A DNA stretch of 64,000 nucleotides, taken from Diphasiastrum complanatum (Eukaryota > Streptophyta > Lycopodiopsida > Lycopodiales > Lycopodiaceae). The position numbers and the translations under genes are program-made. This document shows positions 23,398 to 34,273 of this stretch, piece by piece. The notes below the pieces were generated by a model. That model was not told the origin of the DNA, ran no database searches, and saw nothing but the letters and a program-made list of their open reading frames with translations. Location: contig CM055095.1 of NCBI GenBank assembly GCA_029204225.1, forward strand, positions 28,030,845-28,094,844, written 5' to 3'. Position 1 is the first letter of the stretch. Each line of letters starts with the position of its first letter.

Positions 23398-23480
23398 GTA
23401 TTAGCTCGCATGAGTGGGCACGTGGCCGAATGGCAGATTGATGCGTATTGTAGCACGTGTGGTCTTGCACGAGTGAACGA
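23227..23480. repeat. Tandem repeat rich in CACGTG/CATGTG at the 5' end of the histone-fold ORF
   Basis: CACGTGGCCAAATGG-like phrases start at 23227, 23286, 23360 and 23419, spacings 59, 74, 59, so the array is two ~133-bp higher-order units, each of two halves. Between them are repeated ACGTGTG/GCATGTGTG blocks. On the minus strand the two units encode HTCELIRARTHVADPFGHV and, in another frame, HSCELIHAKTHVTKPFDHM. Confidence 0.8.
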
Positions 23481-23525
23481 TTATATTACATGCCATAGAT
23501 CTGATCCATTGTTGGATGACCCTAT

Positions 23526-24154
23526 GAGGAGGAATTTCTGATAATCCAGAGCAGATATGTGTCACAGTCTTCAGAAACTAATCCATCCACTGCTTCGATG
23601 ACCATTGTTGTTGGCCACGATCTACATACGGCTGCACTTATTGAAGTTGATGAGCGTGATCTGGTAGCTAAATCTGGTTTTATTTGAATGAGATTTTTAT
23701 TCAAATATAGTTATTTTGTTTCTCAAGACATGTGACCTTTGCTCGTATTTTATAGGCTACTATGGAGGTGGATGCCTTTGCAACAAGGCAGGGATATTTG
23801 AGGGAAGGCCAAGGATCACGACAAAGGGATTCATCCTTGTCCAATTATTTGAAGTGCTTTGTGAATAAAGAGATTTGCATTCATCATAGCAAATTTTCTT
23901 CAGATACTACGACAATAATAATGGCAATTAAAGCGTTGTCCTATTTCTCGAACTGGCATAAATACCTTCCAAATACATATAAAATTATTTTTGCGAAAAG
24001 AGACATTGTCATAAAAGTATTTGGCTATGTAGCCGAGGAAGTTCTGAAAAGGTCTTCCTCCTTAGTTGTTTTCTCCAGATACATTGACTTGAGCAAAAGA
24101 GGATCCATTGATTTTCTAGAAAAAAATTTCTTCAAGACCACAAAGGAAAGCTGA
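23526..24154 (+). CDS. Gene C: two-exon gene fragment of unknown function
   Basis: An open stretch from about 23526 (EEEFLIIQSRYVSQSSET, then TIVVGHDLHTAALIEVDERD) can end at a GTAGCT donor at 23664. A TTTTATAG acceptor at 23755 starts the second exon at 23756 in the same phase, giving ATMEVDAFATRQGYLREG and on to a stop at 24154. The second exon has a basic and hydrophobic middle (HKYLPNTYKIIFAKRDIVIK) and ends FFKTTKES. There is no start codon in exon 1, so upstream exons are missing or lost. No domain recognised. It lies between the histone-fold ORF and D2, in divergent orientation to both. Confidence 0.45.
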
Positions 24155-24253
24155 TCATTAAAGACAAAGAGAAACAATGATTTTGCCTTGCATTGTACTT
24201 GAAATGATGCAATATAATACAAATACTTTTTTCATCTAATATCATGAAAATTA

Positions 24254-26354
24254 CTATGGGTTGAGTCTTGCATCAATATTATTTTCGTCTAAAATATTGC
24301 ACGCCTTTCTGAATTTCTGATAATTTGTTGATCTAGTTTTATATCGGATTTGAATACGCCTGTAGAACCATTGAAATAGCTGGATGATGTGACTATTTTT
24401 TTGAGATGTTCCACCGTGTTGTGTATTTCGATGAAATGCTGCTCTGGCTTGCCAATGCGATTTCTCCATTCCTTGTGATGACCAAATACTTAGACTACCA
24501 TAAGCTTTTGCAAAAAATGATGCATGATGTCGTAAAATGTGCTACAATATCATAGATACAAATATTGTCATATTAATCATTTTAAATTTAGCATATGTGC
24601 AATGAGATTATAAATCGAAGAGTTAGTTACATTGAAAAGAGATTTACCATATAATGCGTAATATGATCTTCACCTCAGGCGTCTTTAACTGCATCCACAA
24701 ACTCAATTGTTGATTTCTCAATTAGTAGGACATCAATATCAGACAGTTTATCTTTTCTGAGCAATTTGACCATGTTGTCAAGCTTTGTCCCGACTTCAAC
24801 TGTTTTAATCCTCGTTGTTCCTTTTTCTTCGAAATCCATTGTGGCATTGAGTACATCTATTCAAATTGAGTACTGGATTTTAGTTGGTCTTCCGGAATGA
24901 TTTGATAAGAAATGACGAGCTTTGGATCCTCCTATACTTGGTTTGCATGGGATGTTTCCCATTTTTCCTGAAAGCTTCTCATCCTTTTCTATTTTAACAT
25001 GTCCTTTATGAAGTCCCGCTTTTGATAAAACTTCTTCCAATCGAGCTATTGCGTTTTTGGCTAATGACTCTGGCTTAGTATTCCAAGCAAACCAAATATA
25101 AAGGTATATCAATTTTTCGATAATTCTAACCTCTCCATGTAGTGTACAAATGTGAACATTTTTAATACTGGTTTCCAAGTCGGATTTTCTATATCCGAAA
25201 CTCTCATGCTCTTCGACATGTCATGTGTAGTTTTCATGCAATAGAGGCATGGATGTTTTGAATTTGCTCCATGTGAAACGTTGAACTGCACTTCAACGAC
25301 TTCAGGTCTCCAGCCAAATGCCATTCCACTTTAAAATCACCTATTCCAGGAACATTGAGTGGTGTGTCGCTCATATGATTCTTAATTATCTCTGGATATT
25401 CTGTTTTACTAAAAATCCAAAATAGAATGTCATGATCTTCTTTTAAAAACTGTTTGAAACACAAAATCATGAACTATTTTAAGAGAATGGAACTCAAACC
25501 TATAATAACAAAACAATATTAGCTTAAAACACAATACCATTATTTTTTCGAAATGAATTAGTAGCTAGTACTTAATAGAATAGATCTAAACCTGGAAAGT
25601 TGCCAACCACCAAATATTATTTTTGGACTGCACACTGAAATCAAGACTCTCCGAGTTTATCGTATTGCTTAATGCTCCATTCATAAGTGTAACACTAACC
25701 TATTCCAGCTTTTGTCCCTTTATCACTTCTGATTCATCTAACTTGAGAACTAATATCAATTTTTCAACACTTTCATTTGTGATTCCATAAAACTTTACAA
25801 TAAATCTCAGTAAATGATTCAGATCTACAAACATATTGTTGTGGAATCATATAACAAAGTGTCATGTTTTGAGTTATAAATTTCATTGATATGGTAAGGA
25901 ATATCAATGATGTTTTGCAAACCCTTGTTTAACACATCCCTCTATAATTTGATTTGAATGGGCCAGAGAATAGGAAATTTTTTTATATGTACTTGTCCAA
26001 ATGCCTCTTTGATAATTTTAAACATTGTGTCATATGCATCCTTGCTAATACCAGAATAATTACATGCTCCTTGTATCAATTTTCGGTCAATGATCTTGTC
26101 GACTTCGCCCATAAGGGCCTCTACAATCTTGGACGTGATTCGAGAATATCATTGATTTCCTAGTAGACTCGTCGTTGACTTGGCTGTAAGTACTGCACTC
26201 AAAGACTTTCCAATCATGTCCTTGTCTTTCAGATTTTCATTGGTGACTAAAGCTGATCTGCAAAATAAAAATAAGATTTAGAAAAAAAAAATTTTACAAC
26301 CATTGATGTGCTAGATGAAACAAAACACATGAATAGTTTAAAACATAATCTTAC
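24254..26354 (-). pseudogene. D2, downstream exons: broken paralogue of D1
   Basis: Exon 2 (26257 to 25592) starts after a TTTTGCAG acceptor and carries KDAYDTMFKIIKEAFGQ and LDESEVIKGQK; in-frame stops occur after LLGNQ and IQIKL. The next block (about 25510-24860) carries VEWHLAGDLKSLKC, FNVSHGANSKHPCLYCMKTT and NVHICTLHGEVRIIEKLIYL, with a frame change between the first two. The tail (to about 24676) reads TRIKTVEVGTKLDNMVKL. A last open exon at 24254-24470 (SHIIQLFQWFYRRIQIRY) may belong to it. By comparison with families carrying a GD-K-L...C-x2-C...LH-x3-RI layout, a transposase ancestry is possible. That is inference: no complete acidic triad is demonstrated. Confidence 0.6.
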
Positions 26355-26965
26355 TTGAAAGCATATATTCTTTTTTTCCATTGACCCCCACTTGTTGAAA
26401 GCTCGTCAATACTTTTTAAAATAACTCTTTTTTGCTTATTGTTCAGTATTTTCTTCCGTAATGTGTTTACTTCTACATTTATTTGACAATATGAGGTATG
26501 CAATGTTTGTACAATTAGTTTCATATTGTCAGTTTCTTGGTTAAGGTTTAATATGATATCTTGCAAATGAGAATTATCTATCTTCAAGATTTCATTCTCA
26601 TCTTTTGTTTGCAAAAAAAGAGTTTCTTTTTCTTTGTAGTCAGTAAGCAAACCATTCAACATATTTTCCAAACAATGGATTTTTTTCATTGAACTATTAA
26701 TGTCATAACTTCTCAATCTTTCACAATAACCCAACAGACCATTGTGTCCTTCACACAAAAACAGTATGAGTTGTGTGACTGATCTAAAATTTGGATGTTG
26801 CATTGAGCTTGGATCGATTGGATACAAACTTCCATCAGCCCATACATCACAATGTTTCCTATCTTCCATCCTTTGGTGAGCTAGTAAGGTGGATCCTTTC
26901 ATATTTTTTCTCAACAGTGGAGCATATTTTGTGGGAAGATCAATATGGAGATGATATTTAGACAT
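26355..26965 (-). CDS. D2 exon 1: coiled-coil protein start, intact
   Basis: 204 codons from ATG at 26965 to a TTCAA|GTAAG donor at 26354. It reads MSKYHLHIDLPTKYAPL, LYPIDPSSMQHPNFRSVTQL, CEGHNGLLGYCERLRS, then a charged heptad-like region (MLNGLLTDYKEKETLFLQTK) of about 100 residues, ending WKKRIYAFK. D1 has the same start, the same LYPIDP and NGLLxYCE motifs and the same donor position. This exon is free of stops although the rest of D2 is broken, so either the damage is recent or the exon survives alone. Function unknown. Confidence 0.6.
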
Positions 26966-27059
26966 CTTAATAATCGATAGATTAATCTAGTAGAAAACCA
27001 ACTTGTTATATATCTTGTAAGCTATTAAAACTCATCTTAATTATAAAAAAAATTGAATT

Positions 27060-27290
27060 GGAAAAGTTTGAAATGACCTTGGCGCTCTTTTTGATCCATC
27101 ACACTCCATGTTTCTTGCTTTATATGCAAAATCAAAGCTTTGCAGTTATGAGCAAAATATTTTTTCAATAGATGTGTGTTGAAATTGCAAATTTTTGATT
27201 TGCAAAAGTTTGAAATAACCTTGCCGCTCCATTCGATCCAACACACTCCGTATTTTCTAAATTGCAAAAATTTAGATTCACATTGAAGTA
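27060..27290 (-). repeat. ~141-bp tandem duplication with coding-like content
   Basis: GAAAAGTTTGAAATGACCTT (27060 on) and CAAAAGTTTGAAATAACCTT (about 27201 on) begin two diverged copies. Both include a GATCCAxCACACTCCxT block. On the minus strand each reads GKVISNF or RQGHFKLF-like peptides. Confidence 0.6.
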
Positions 27291-27515
27291 TGGACCCCAC
27301 CCGTTGTGGCTACCCAGCTTCCAGTTAACTACATATGTTACTAGTGAGGTCAAGTCATCGGAGTTGTGCGGGCAGACCAAAAACTCGGTCAAAGTTTTAA
27401 AATCCAACGATTTTCTCTCTCTTACATGGCATTTCTTAGACAGCCCTTTTGGGCCTTGGAACTCCTCTAATGATTGCAACATGGCAACCTCAAGTGGCTT
27501 CATGTTGTAAGGCGG
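27165..27515 (-). CDS. Unknown coding fragment cut by a copia gag fragment
   Basis: The minus frame YNMKPLEVAMLQSLEEFQGP, then LTEFLVCPHNSDDLTSLVTY and VVNWKLGSHNGWGPYF looks like genuine protein. Its upstream side is joined at about 27516-27521 to antisense copia gag, so the original gene start is lost. The downstream side passes into the tandem duplication. It lies directly upstream of D2 on the same strand and could be a lost 5' exon of it or a separate gene. Not recognised. Confidence 0.4.
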   Translation of the reverse strand, partial: PPYNMKPLEVAMLQSLEEFQGPKGLSKKCHVRERKSLDFKTLTEFLVCPHNSDDLTSLVTYVVNWKLGSHNGWGPYFNVNLNFCNLENTECVGSNGAARLFQTFANQKFAISTHIY

Positions 27516-27521
27516 ACAATA

Positions 27522-27984
27522 GAACTTGTTCAAGTTGTTCTTAATGGCTTGTTTGATGATCATGCTAATCTTGTTCAAAGTATTGCTATTCAAAAGACTT
27601 CTCCAAGAATGGTGGTTTGCAGGAAATTTTCATGAATGAGGATTTTAGGCATCTATCAAGAGGAGGTACATCTACTACATCTCAAGATGGAGAGAGTCTA
27701 TGTTCATCAAAGGCAAGTTCAAGGGCAAAGGCAAAGGCAAAGACAACTTGTCAAAGGGACAAGATCAATGTGAGACTTCTACTTTTGTTGGTAAGAAGAA
27801 ATATAGGTCAAAGTTAAAATGCTTCTATTTTGAAATCAAAGGGCATTTTGCAAATGATTGCTTCAAGAATAAGAGAGATCAAGGTGAGAAGCAAACCAAC
27901 CTAACTATTGATGAAGATGGTGTTAATGAACAATTGTCAGAACAATTGTCAAATGATGCTTTTGTTATGTCACATGAAATGTGA
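27522..27984 (+). pseudogene. Copia gag fragment
   Basis: It opens with ELVQVVLNGLFDDHANLVQS, is frameshifted, then runs KGKFKGKGKGKDNLSKGQDQ to a zinc knuckle reading CFYFEIKGHFANDC, where the second zinc Cys is Phe. It ends in SNDAFVMSHEM before a stop. It corresponds to about residues 145-290 of the intact copia at 47137-51090. No LTR or pol is attached. Confidence 0.85.
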
Positions 27985-28017
27985 GAAATCATTAATCAAG
28001 AATATAACTCTAAATAG

Positions 28018-28080
28018 AGTTTTGATCTACAAAAGATCCAATCTATATATGCAAGAAATTCGATTTTTAAAATTAGCAAA
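28018..28080 (-). repeat. Scrap of copia leader
   Basis: GTTTTGATCTACAAAAGATC and the following bases match the leader of the element at 9.8-14.4 kb (about 13776-13830) in the same plus-strand sense. It therefore points opposite to the gag fragment beside it. Confidence 0.5.
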
Positions 28081-28155
28081 TTTTCTTGTTCTTTTTAGCT
28101 TCTGAACTTAATATTTAAAAAAAATTAAGCACTTTTTGGGCTTAAACTTACCACA

Positions 28156-28575
28156 ATGGTGAAGGACACTAAGAAAAAAAATAAAGCCACAATAGAATCA
28201 CCCAGGCCAACCAAGAAGGTCAGACTCACCCAAGATCTAGATCCAGAGTTCACCACGGGAGCCGAGGACCTCACCCCACATTCATCCGATCAAGAGCTGA
28301 TGTAGGAAAAGCATGCACTACTAGAGCTCCTCCCAGTTCCAAAACCATATGAAGCTAGGAAATGGTGGAAGCTCGGGGAACCCCTCCTAAAGATCTACGA
28401 GTTTCAAGATTACATTCCTCCACCTCGCCAATATACCATGATAGTGGAGTATGCCTATAGGTCTGCAACCCAGAGAAGCCTACGTTCAAATACAGGCTGA
28501 ACCAAGTCACAAACGAGGTCTCCTTTGCAATTGAGGAATTGGATGCTATTGGGATACCCTATGGGCCATGACATA
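28156..28575 (+). pseudogene. Unknown pseudogene with GC-richer coding composition
   Basis: ATG at 28156 begins MVKDTKKKNKATIESPRPTK, a basic start. After 49 codons a TAG interrupts, and the same frame continues through YEARKWWKLGEPLLKIYEFQ and YIPPPRQYTMIVEYAYRS to a TGA near 28500. From about 28475 another frame carries FKYRLNQVTNEVSFAIEELD. The composition is clearly richer in GC and Pro/Lys than the surroundings. It may be an N-terminal ORF of a retroelement or a host fragment. Not recognised. Confidence 0.45.
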
Positions 28576-29084
28576 TTTTAGTGAAAGGGTCTGTGCATAT
28601 AATAGTTTTGGTGATCAATTATGTTTAATTAATGCCCAAGTATGGCATCCTATGTGTATAAGCCCATCTTAAGGAGCACGTTAGTAGTTAGTTATGTTAG
28701 GCCCCAGTTCAGCATCCTGCAAGTATAAGTCCAACTTGTGGTGCCATTTGTCTCTAGGGGGCAAGAAAACAATTTTGGCAAGTCTCAATGAGGTTCAAAC
28801 TTAGACTTAAAAAAATATGTAAAAGTCAAAGTCAAGTTTCCAAAAGAAACTTGCATTGTATTTGAGACTTGAATTGTCTTGTCCCATAAGCAAATGTGCA
28901 AAGGGAACTCCACAAGCTTCTATAAAAAGAGGCCCATTGTATGTAATTTCCATCCTTAATGCAAGAGAGCTAAGCGCTGCTATTTTGGATCCATATGTGC
29001 TAAATGTGGCGTTTGGCTAATAACAGTATTACTTTGTGTGTGATGCATTTTTTCTAAGTTTTGCTACTTCCCACACATCTATGG
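28576..29084. other. Spacer between pseudogene and truncated LTR
   Basis: Nothing recognised. The expected outer part of the LTR that begins at 29085 is not found here. Confidence 0.3.
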
Positions 29085-29313
29085 CCAAAATGTCATGTGG
29101 CAATCCACTCCTAATGTAGGTGTAGGTCTTATAAAGTAGGGATGGCCACCAAATAGACATGACCAACTCTCATGACTTGACCTAACCTACATTAGGGGTG
29201 GGTTGCCACGTGGCATTTTGGCCATACATGTGTGGAACCCAATTATGTACAAATTTACACTATTCTTCATGGTTTTTGATCAAGCTAGATTGGTCAATTT
29301 TGGCAATTCTTCA
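29085..29313 (-). mobile_element. Truncated 3' LTR, family of the 582-1282 solo LTR
   Basis: The reverse complement matches 582 to about 800. It shares ATTGGCAA, CTAGCTTGATCAAAAACCAT and CCTAATGTAGGT, and ends ATTCTTCACA at 29313. A reversed purine tract CTCCTC follows, marking the element side to the right. Confidence 0.75.
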
Positions 29314-29337
29314 CACTCCTCAAATTTAGCTTGATCT

Positions 29338-29928
29338 ATGGTGTTTAGTACTCTTTATGACAAGACAATGAAATTAGATGCTTTCAAATCTCCATTTGTT
29401 GTTGATAAAGCAATTTTATTGGATAACTATTTTTCTAGTAGTTTGAATAGTGTCATAAAAGATGAAACATCATTTGTATTGGAAATCTTTGGGTCCACAT
29501 GCTTTGAGCATGATCATTCCAATGTAAGGACCAAAGATTATCCTATTTCAATGATAGGAATAATGGTAGTGTTTTGCTCTTCAAGTAGAGATTGTAGAAT
29601 CGACTTGTTTTCCACCAAAGAATTTGTCAATGGTGGAAATGTGATCTTTCAAGAGTGGAAGGTTTGTAAACTTGAAGAAGCACATTTGGATCAACACCTT
29701 ATTGAATTCATTGATGGTTTGGAGTCAAGTCAAGTGGAGGAGCAAGCTCAAGACCCGAGGACTCCAAGAAGGACCATGAGTATCAAGATGGAGCCATCAA
29801 GGCTGAATCATGTGGATCAAGCAAGGCAAGTTGTCTTTGGCAACATTGTGTATGCACTTAATTTTTTAATTGATGTATCTTCAAGTGCACAAAATGCCTT
29901 GGAATCCATGGTTTGGCATGATGTTTAG
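29338..29928 (+). CDS. Unknown 196-codon ORF beside the truncated LTR
   Basis: Uninterrupted frame starting 24 bp inside the polypurine side of the LTR, on the strand opposite to the element's presumed transcription. Features: hydrophobic patches (YPISMIGIMVVFCSSS), FQEWKVCKLEEAHLDQHLIE, a basic stretch DPRTPRRTMSIKMEP, and an N-terminus LYDKTMKLDAFKSPFVVDKA. No gag or pol motif. It may be an antisense or captured ORF in a non-autonomous element. Not recognised. Confidence 0.35.
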   Translation: MVFSTLYDKTMKLDAFKSPFVVDKAILLDNYFSSSLNSVIKDETSFVLEIFGSTCFEHDHSNVRTKDYPISMIGIMVVFCSSSRDCRIDLFSTKEFVNGGNVIFQEWKVCKLEEAHLDQHLIEFIDGLESSQVEEQAQDPRTPRRTMSIKMEPSRLNHVDQARQVVFGNIVYALNFLIDVSSSAQNALESMVWHDV

Positions 29929-31459
29929 TTTTGAAGTGTGCTACATGTATATATACACATTTATGGAACATCTTACAAGGGATCCTTTAAGAGGTGGTGA
30001 AAGATAGAAGTAGTTCTTGCTTTTTCTTGTTGTGTAAGCATCTCCAAGGCTCCTAGGATTGAGCCCACTTCCCGAACTACAAACGACCTAAAAGGAAGAT
30101 GGGAGAACCATTTTCTTATTGACAACATAGGTACTCCAAGCGTTTTTGCTAATGAGCACTATCAAACTCATACAAAAGGGCTTTCTAGAAATGAGAAATA
30201 GCACAAAATATGAAGTTATGCAAGATGGAAGAAAAAAGCTAAACTCATCCAAATTTTTGCCAACAAAGAAATCCATTGCATTGAAAACCATGCATATGAA
30301 GATGGGAGGGTTTTGCAAACACATCATACTAAACTTGGGATGGTTTTGGATATTGTTAGATTAGAAATTAGAAGATGTGAACAATGTGGACCAGTCTAAG
30401 CAATGGATGGGAAGAGCTCCTTTTTTTTCAAATCAAAAACTTTGAGCATAATGTTGGATGAAGAGCATAATGGTGAAAAAGTGGTTTAACTTAGATGTGC
30501 ATACCTTGGAAAAAAAGGTGGAGAGATGCAAGGAGCCAAGGGGGCTTTAAAAGAGAAGAGGATTAAGAGCATTTAGCTTCCAAGTGTCTTATATTTTTGT
30601 AGTGTAAACATGGAATAAGATATCCCATAAAATTTGAAAAGTTTTTTGCCTACAAAAATTTAGTGCCAATTTGTTTAAAGAAAAAGGTCTCGATACTTTT
30701 CAAAGTACAAAGGCTTTATGTGGAGAAAAATGCAATGCGCTATGACAAGAAAATTATCTTCTGACTTGGCTAACATAAGCACATACTATGGAAAATTGCA
30801 TTTTGATTTTAATTGACTATAAGGTATATGGGAACTTCAAAATTGAGATTGGTTTCATTGGAAACATCCACTAGGTACCCAGATTTCAATACAAATATCT
30901 TCTAGATCTATACAAGTAAGAGATAAGGCTCCTAATACAAACTTGAAAAAAACTGAAATTTTTTTCTAGAAATTCAAAGTGAATAGCTTTTATAATTGAC
31001 CTTCTACATTGACTATCAATAAATTTGTGAAGATTCTCACTTGAAGGTACTCTACCCTTGAGATATAGCACAATCACATGAAATTTTTTTTTAAAATAAA
31101 ACATCGTAAATTATGACATACATTAGATATAGGGCATCTTTCTATATCTTCAATTTTTTAACCCATGCACTACAAATTGATGCCATATTATGATGGTCTT
31201 TTTATAAATGTCTACACAATTCAAATAAAGAGTCTTTGTGGACAATATTCAACTATCCTTTGACTTCTTATTGACTTCTCAAAAGTGTTTTTTTTAATAG
31301 CTTATGGAAAGGTGGCATTGTTTGAAAGGGTGTAAAGGCAAAATATTTTTGGAAGCTATATCCATAGTTGTAACTTGTCTCATTTGAGACTTTTTTGCCA
31401 TACCTGTGTTTCTCTCCCACCTTGATTTCACATTTGCTCCTTGTTTTGCATCATTTAAG

Positions 31460-31471
31460 GTATATATATAT

Positions 31472-31503
<32 letters not shown>

Positions 31504-31528
31504 GCATAATTACACACACACACACACA
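31460..31528. repeat. (TA)n and (CA)n microsatellite
   Basis: TATATATA runs interrupted by CATACA, then a (CA) run near 31514-31528. Confidence 0.9.
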
Positions 31529-32481
31529 ATTTAAATGTAAAGAACAAAAGTTCTACTAGTTTTTCTCGATGACATCAAATTATATCTTAATGCCTTGGCT
31601 TGAAGCTATAATCCAAGAAATATTTACACTCAGTATTTGCATTAAGATGTTTACAGATTGTTGTAGGAAAGTAGTCTTTTTTATTGTTGGAAGGAAGAAC
31701 TTTTTTTTTCTCTCTTGTTGAAAGGAAGAACTTAGAAAGTAAATTGACCTTAGAAAGTTTCTAAGTCTTAAAAGATAATCATGTCTTTATATCACTACAA
31801 AAACTAATATGCATGGACATTTTTTATTGCTATATAATTCATAAAGATATCAATCTAATTAACAACTTTATTGCTAAAGATCTTTTTTTCTAAACTTCAG
31901 GTTATATAAGTTTGACTCAAAATGATATTTTGAAGCTATGGTATAGATAGTAATCTTATGTTGACATAGTTTGAGATAGGATTTTGAATTTGATTATCCA
32001 TTCATCCCTTGCATAAAAAACACTTCATCTTTGAAAGCTTCAATCTAAATACTCATTTTCTTTTCGTGGACTATTTGTAACAAGCAATTGCAAATTCTGA
32101 CCATTTGGAAGCTCAAGATGAAACCCAAGAGCTAGGCTCGTCTTCCTTTAAAACATAAGAATAATTGTGTCAAATATTCTGATGTTTAGTTCTTTACTTT
32201 TACTACACCCAACTTAAATTATAAAGAAGATTCCATTCCACCAAATACTTAAGCTAGAATATGCATATAATACCTAAATAGACATAAACATTCTTTGAAA
32301 TTAACTAGATTCAAAAAAGACATCATATATATTCTCATATAAAGGCATACAACTACGTGAATAATGGCACAACCATTAACTATTTTATCTTTTATAAAAG
32401 TAAGAGTACAAAATATTATGATTTGATACCACCATTCTAAGAACTCATACTAGAATGGAGAAAGTTACAACTCCTTAAAGT

Positions 32482-32748
32482 TAAAAGTACATATGAAAGT
32501 AAAATACATAACTTGATCATTGAACAAGTTGTGAAATTACAAATAAGCTTGAAAATACTCATTTTAAATATGCTACTTCTTACCTCTCTTAATAATATGA
32601 AAGTACGTATGAAAGGTAAAAGTACATATGAAAGTTAAGTACATAACTTAATCATTGAACAAGTTGTGAAATTACAAATAAGCTTGAAAATACTCATTCT
32701 AAATATGTTTCTTCTTACCTCTCTTAATATAAATAATTTAGTGCACAT
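32482..32748. repeat. 135-bp direct tandem duplication
   Basis: TAAAAGTACATATGAAAGT starts at 32482 and again at 32617. The copies stay nearly identical through TTCTTACCTCTCTTAATA. Confidence 0.85.
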
Positions 32749-33720
32749 AACGAATTCTTTAAATCTTTTAGAAGTTAAATTAGAAATGGGAAAAGAGTCC
32801 CTACTAAAACTATACCATACAATTTTTTTTTTTTTGGCAATAGAAATATTTTGCCTTGAAAATGATAACAAAAATCAGGCTTGGCTCATGCCCTAACTGT
32901 ATGAGAGACATGCTTCGCTAAGAATTCATTGTTGGGAATCTAATATGGTTGCTCCTCCAATATGGCTACTTCTCCAAGCCCTTAGTAAACTAATAATGTC
33001 CATCACTCTGCTCATTGCAAGTGCATCAACATGTAGATCAAAACATGGCAAATCTCTAGTAGAAGATCTTTTTATATTACAAGAAGCTGATTAATAAGAG
33101 CATGCACCTCATCCTCACTATTTTTCTACTTTCTCTTTCGGCCCTTGTTGGAGATATGCACATTATATTTGTTGTGCCAATATCACTCTTTGTGAGATCA
33201 AGTGCTTTTGAAATAGGTCTTCTCAATGGCAAGCTGCTCCACCTCATACCAGATCCTACTTAGAATGAGGCATGCCTACAAGCTTATTGTGTGGTAAAAT
33301 GCTAGGAACCCAACAAAGTTAGAGTAAAAGCTATAACACTTAAAATTTTGATGCATGAATAGATGTGCTTGAGTTAAAAATTACAAAAGTTGCAGCCAAT
33401 ATGAACCAAAGCATCTCAAAATCAGTTTGCAAGAAACCCTATGTATATCAAGGTAGAGTTGGATGAGTACTATGGAATCAATATAATGAAAATATCTACA
33501 AATGCTACCCAATTTCACGGTGTACAATAGCCAGCTATTGGCAATTTGTCTCTGTAGACATGACTTTGAACTTGGTTGTTGGCAAACAAAAATACACCAA
33601 CATGCCATGCTAGATGGTTGCTCTTCAATCTACGGAGTACATGCTTAGATTGATTAATCTGATCAAACTTGGCACTACATTCTTTGAACTCAATTTGGGA
33701 AGTATAGTCTGTGGCTCATT

Positions 33721-34036
33721 GAAAAAATATTATAGCCTTTTAGCTGTAGCTTTGATTTAGATTATTTTTGTGCCATTAGAAGACACTCGATGAGATCTTT
33801 TCAATGACATCCTATGTGACCTACTTTTGAACTATGTTTGACCAAGTCAAGTAGATCAACCACACATAGAACCGATATTAGGTGTTTACTGCAAACTTTG
33901 ACTAACTGTAACTTTTGAACCATAGCTCAAAACTAGGTCATGTGAAATGTCATTGAAAAGAGTCATCAATATTCTCTAATGGCACCAAAACTCTCAATCG
34001 GAGCTATGGTTAAAGAGTTCTACTATTTTATTTTCA
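33721..34036. repeat. Foldback repeat, arms ~115 bp, ~85-bp loop
   Basis: The reverse complement of 33721-33836 aligns with 33921-34036, sharing ATGTCATTGAAAAGA and CTAATGGCAC among others. The right arm and the bases after it (to about 34190) also match 44575-44860. The structure could be an inverted pair of a dispersed repeat or a MITE-like element. Confidence 0.65.
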
Positions 34037-34273
34037 TGAACTGCATATTAAACTATAGACAGAATGACAAACTAGTGGTCTATCACTGATGCCAAAGGAC
34101 AATTTTATTAAAAAACAACTTATTTTTAGATTTGAAGAGCTATATTATGTAGATTTTAAATCTAAGTATCTTGATTGGACCATCACTCTTTAGAATATAA
34201 CTAATCAAATCAATTCCTACATATTTTCTTGCATTGTCAAACAATCTTTAGAAATACATAAAATTTGCGATAG

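Larger units (their letters stand above)
29929..33719. other. AT-rich spacer
   Basis: No gene supported. It contains the (TA)n/(CA)n microsatellite and the 135-bp duplication listed separately. Short open frames (for example 30146-30364) show no recognisable motif. Confidence 0.4.

Noticed and set aside
31791-31803. CACTACAAAAAC resembling a CACTA terminal repeat
   Set aside because: No matching inverted copy or target duplication was found nearby.
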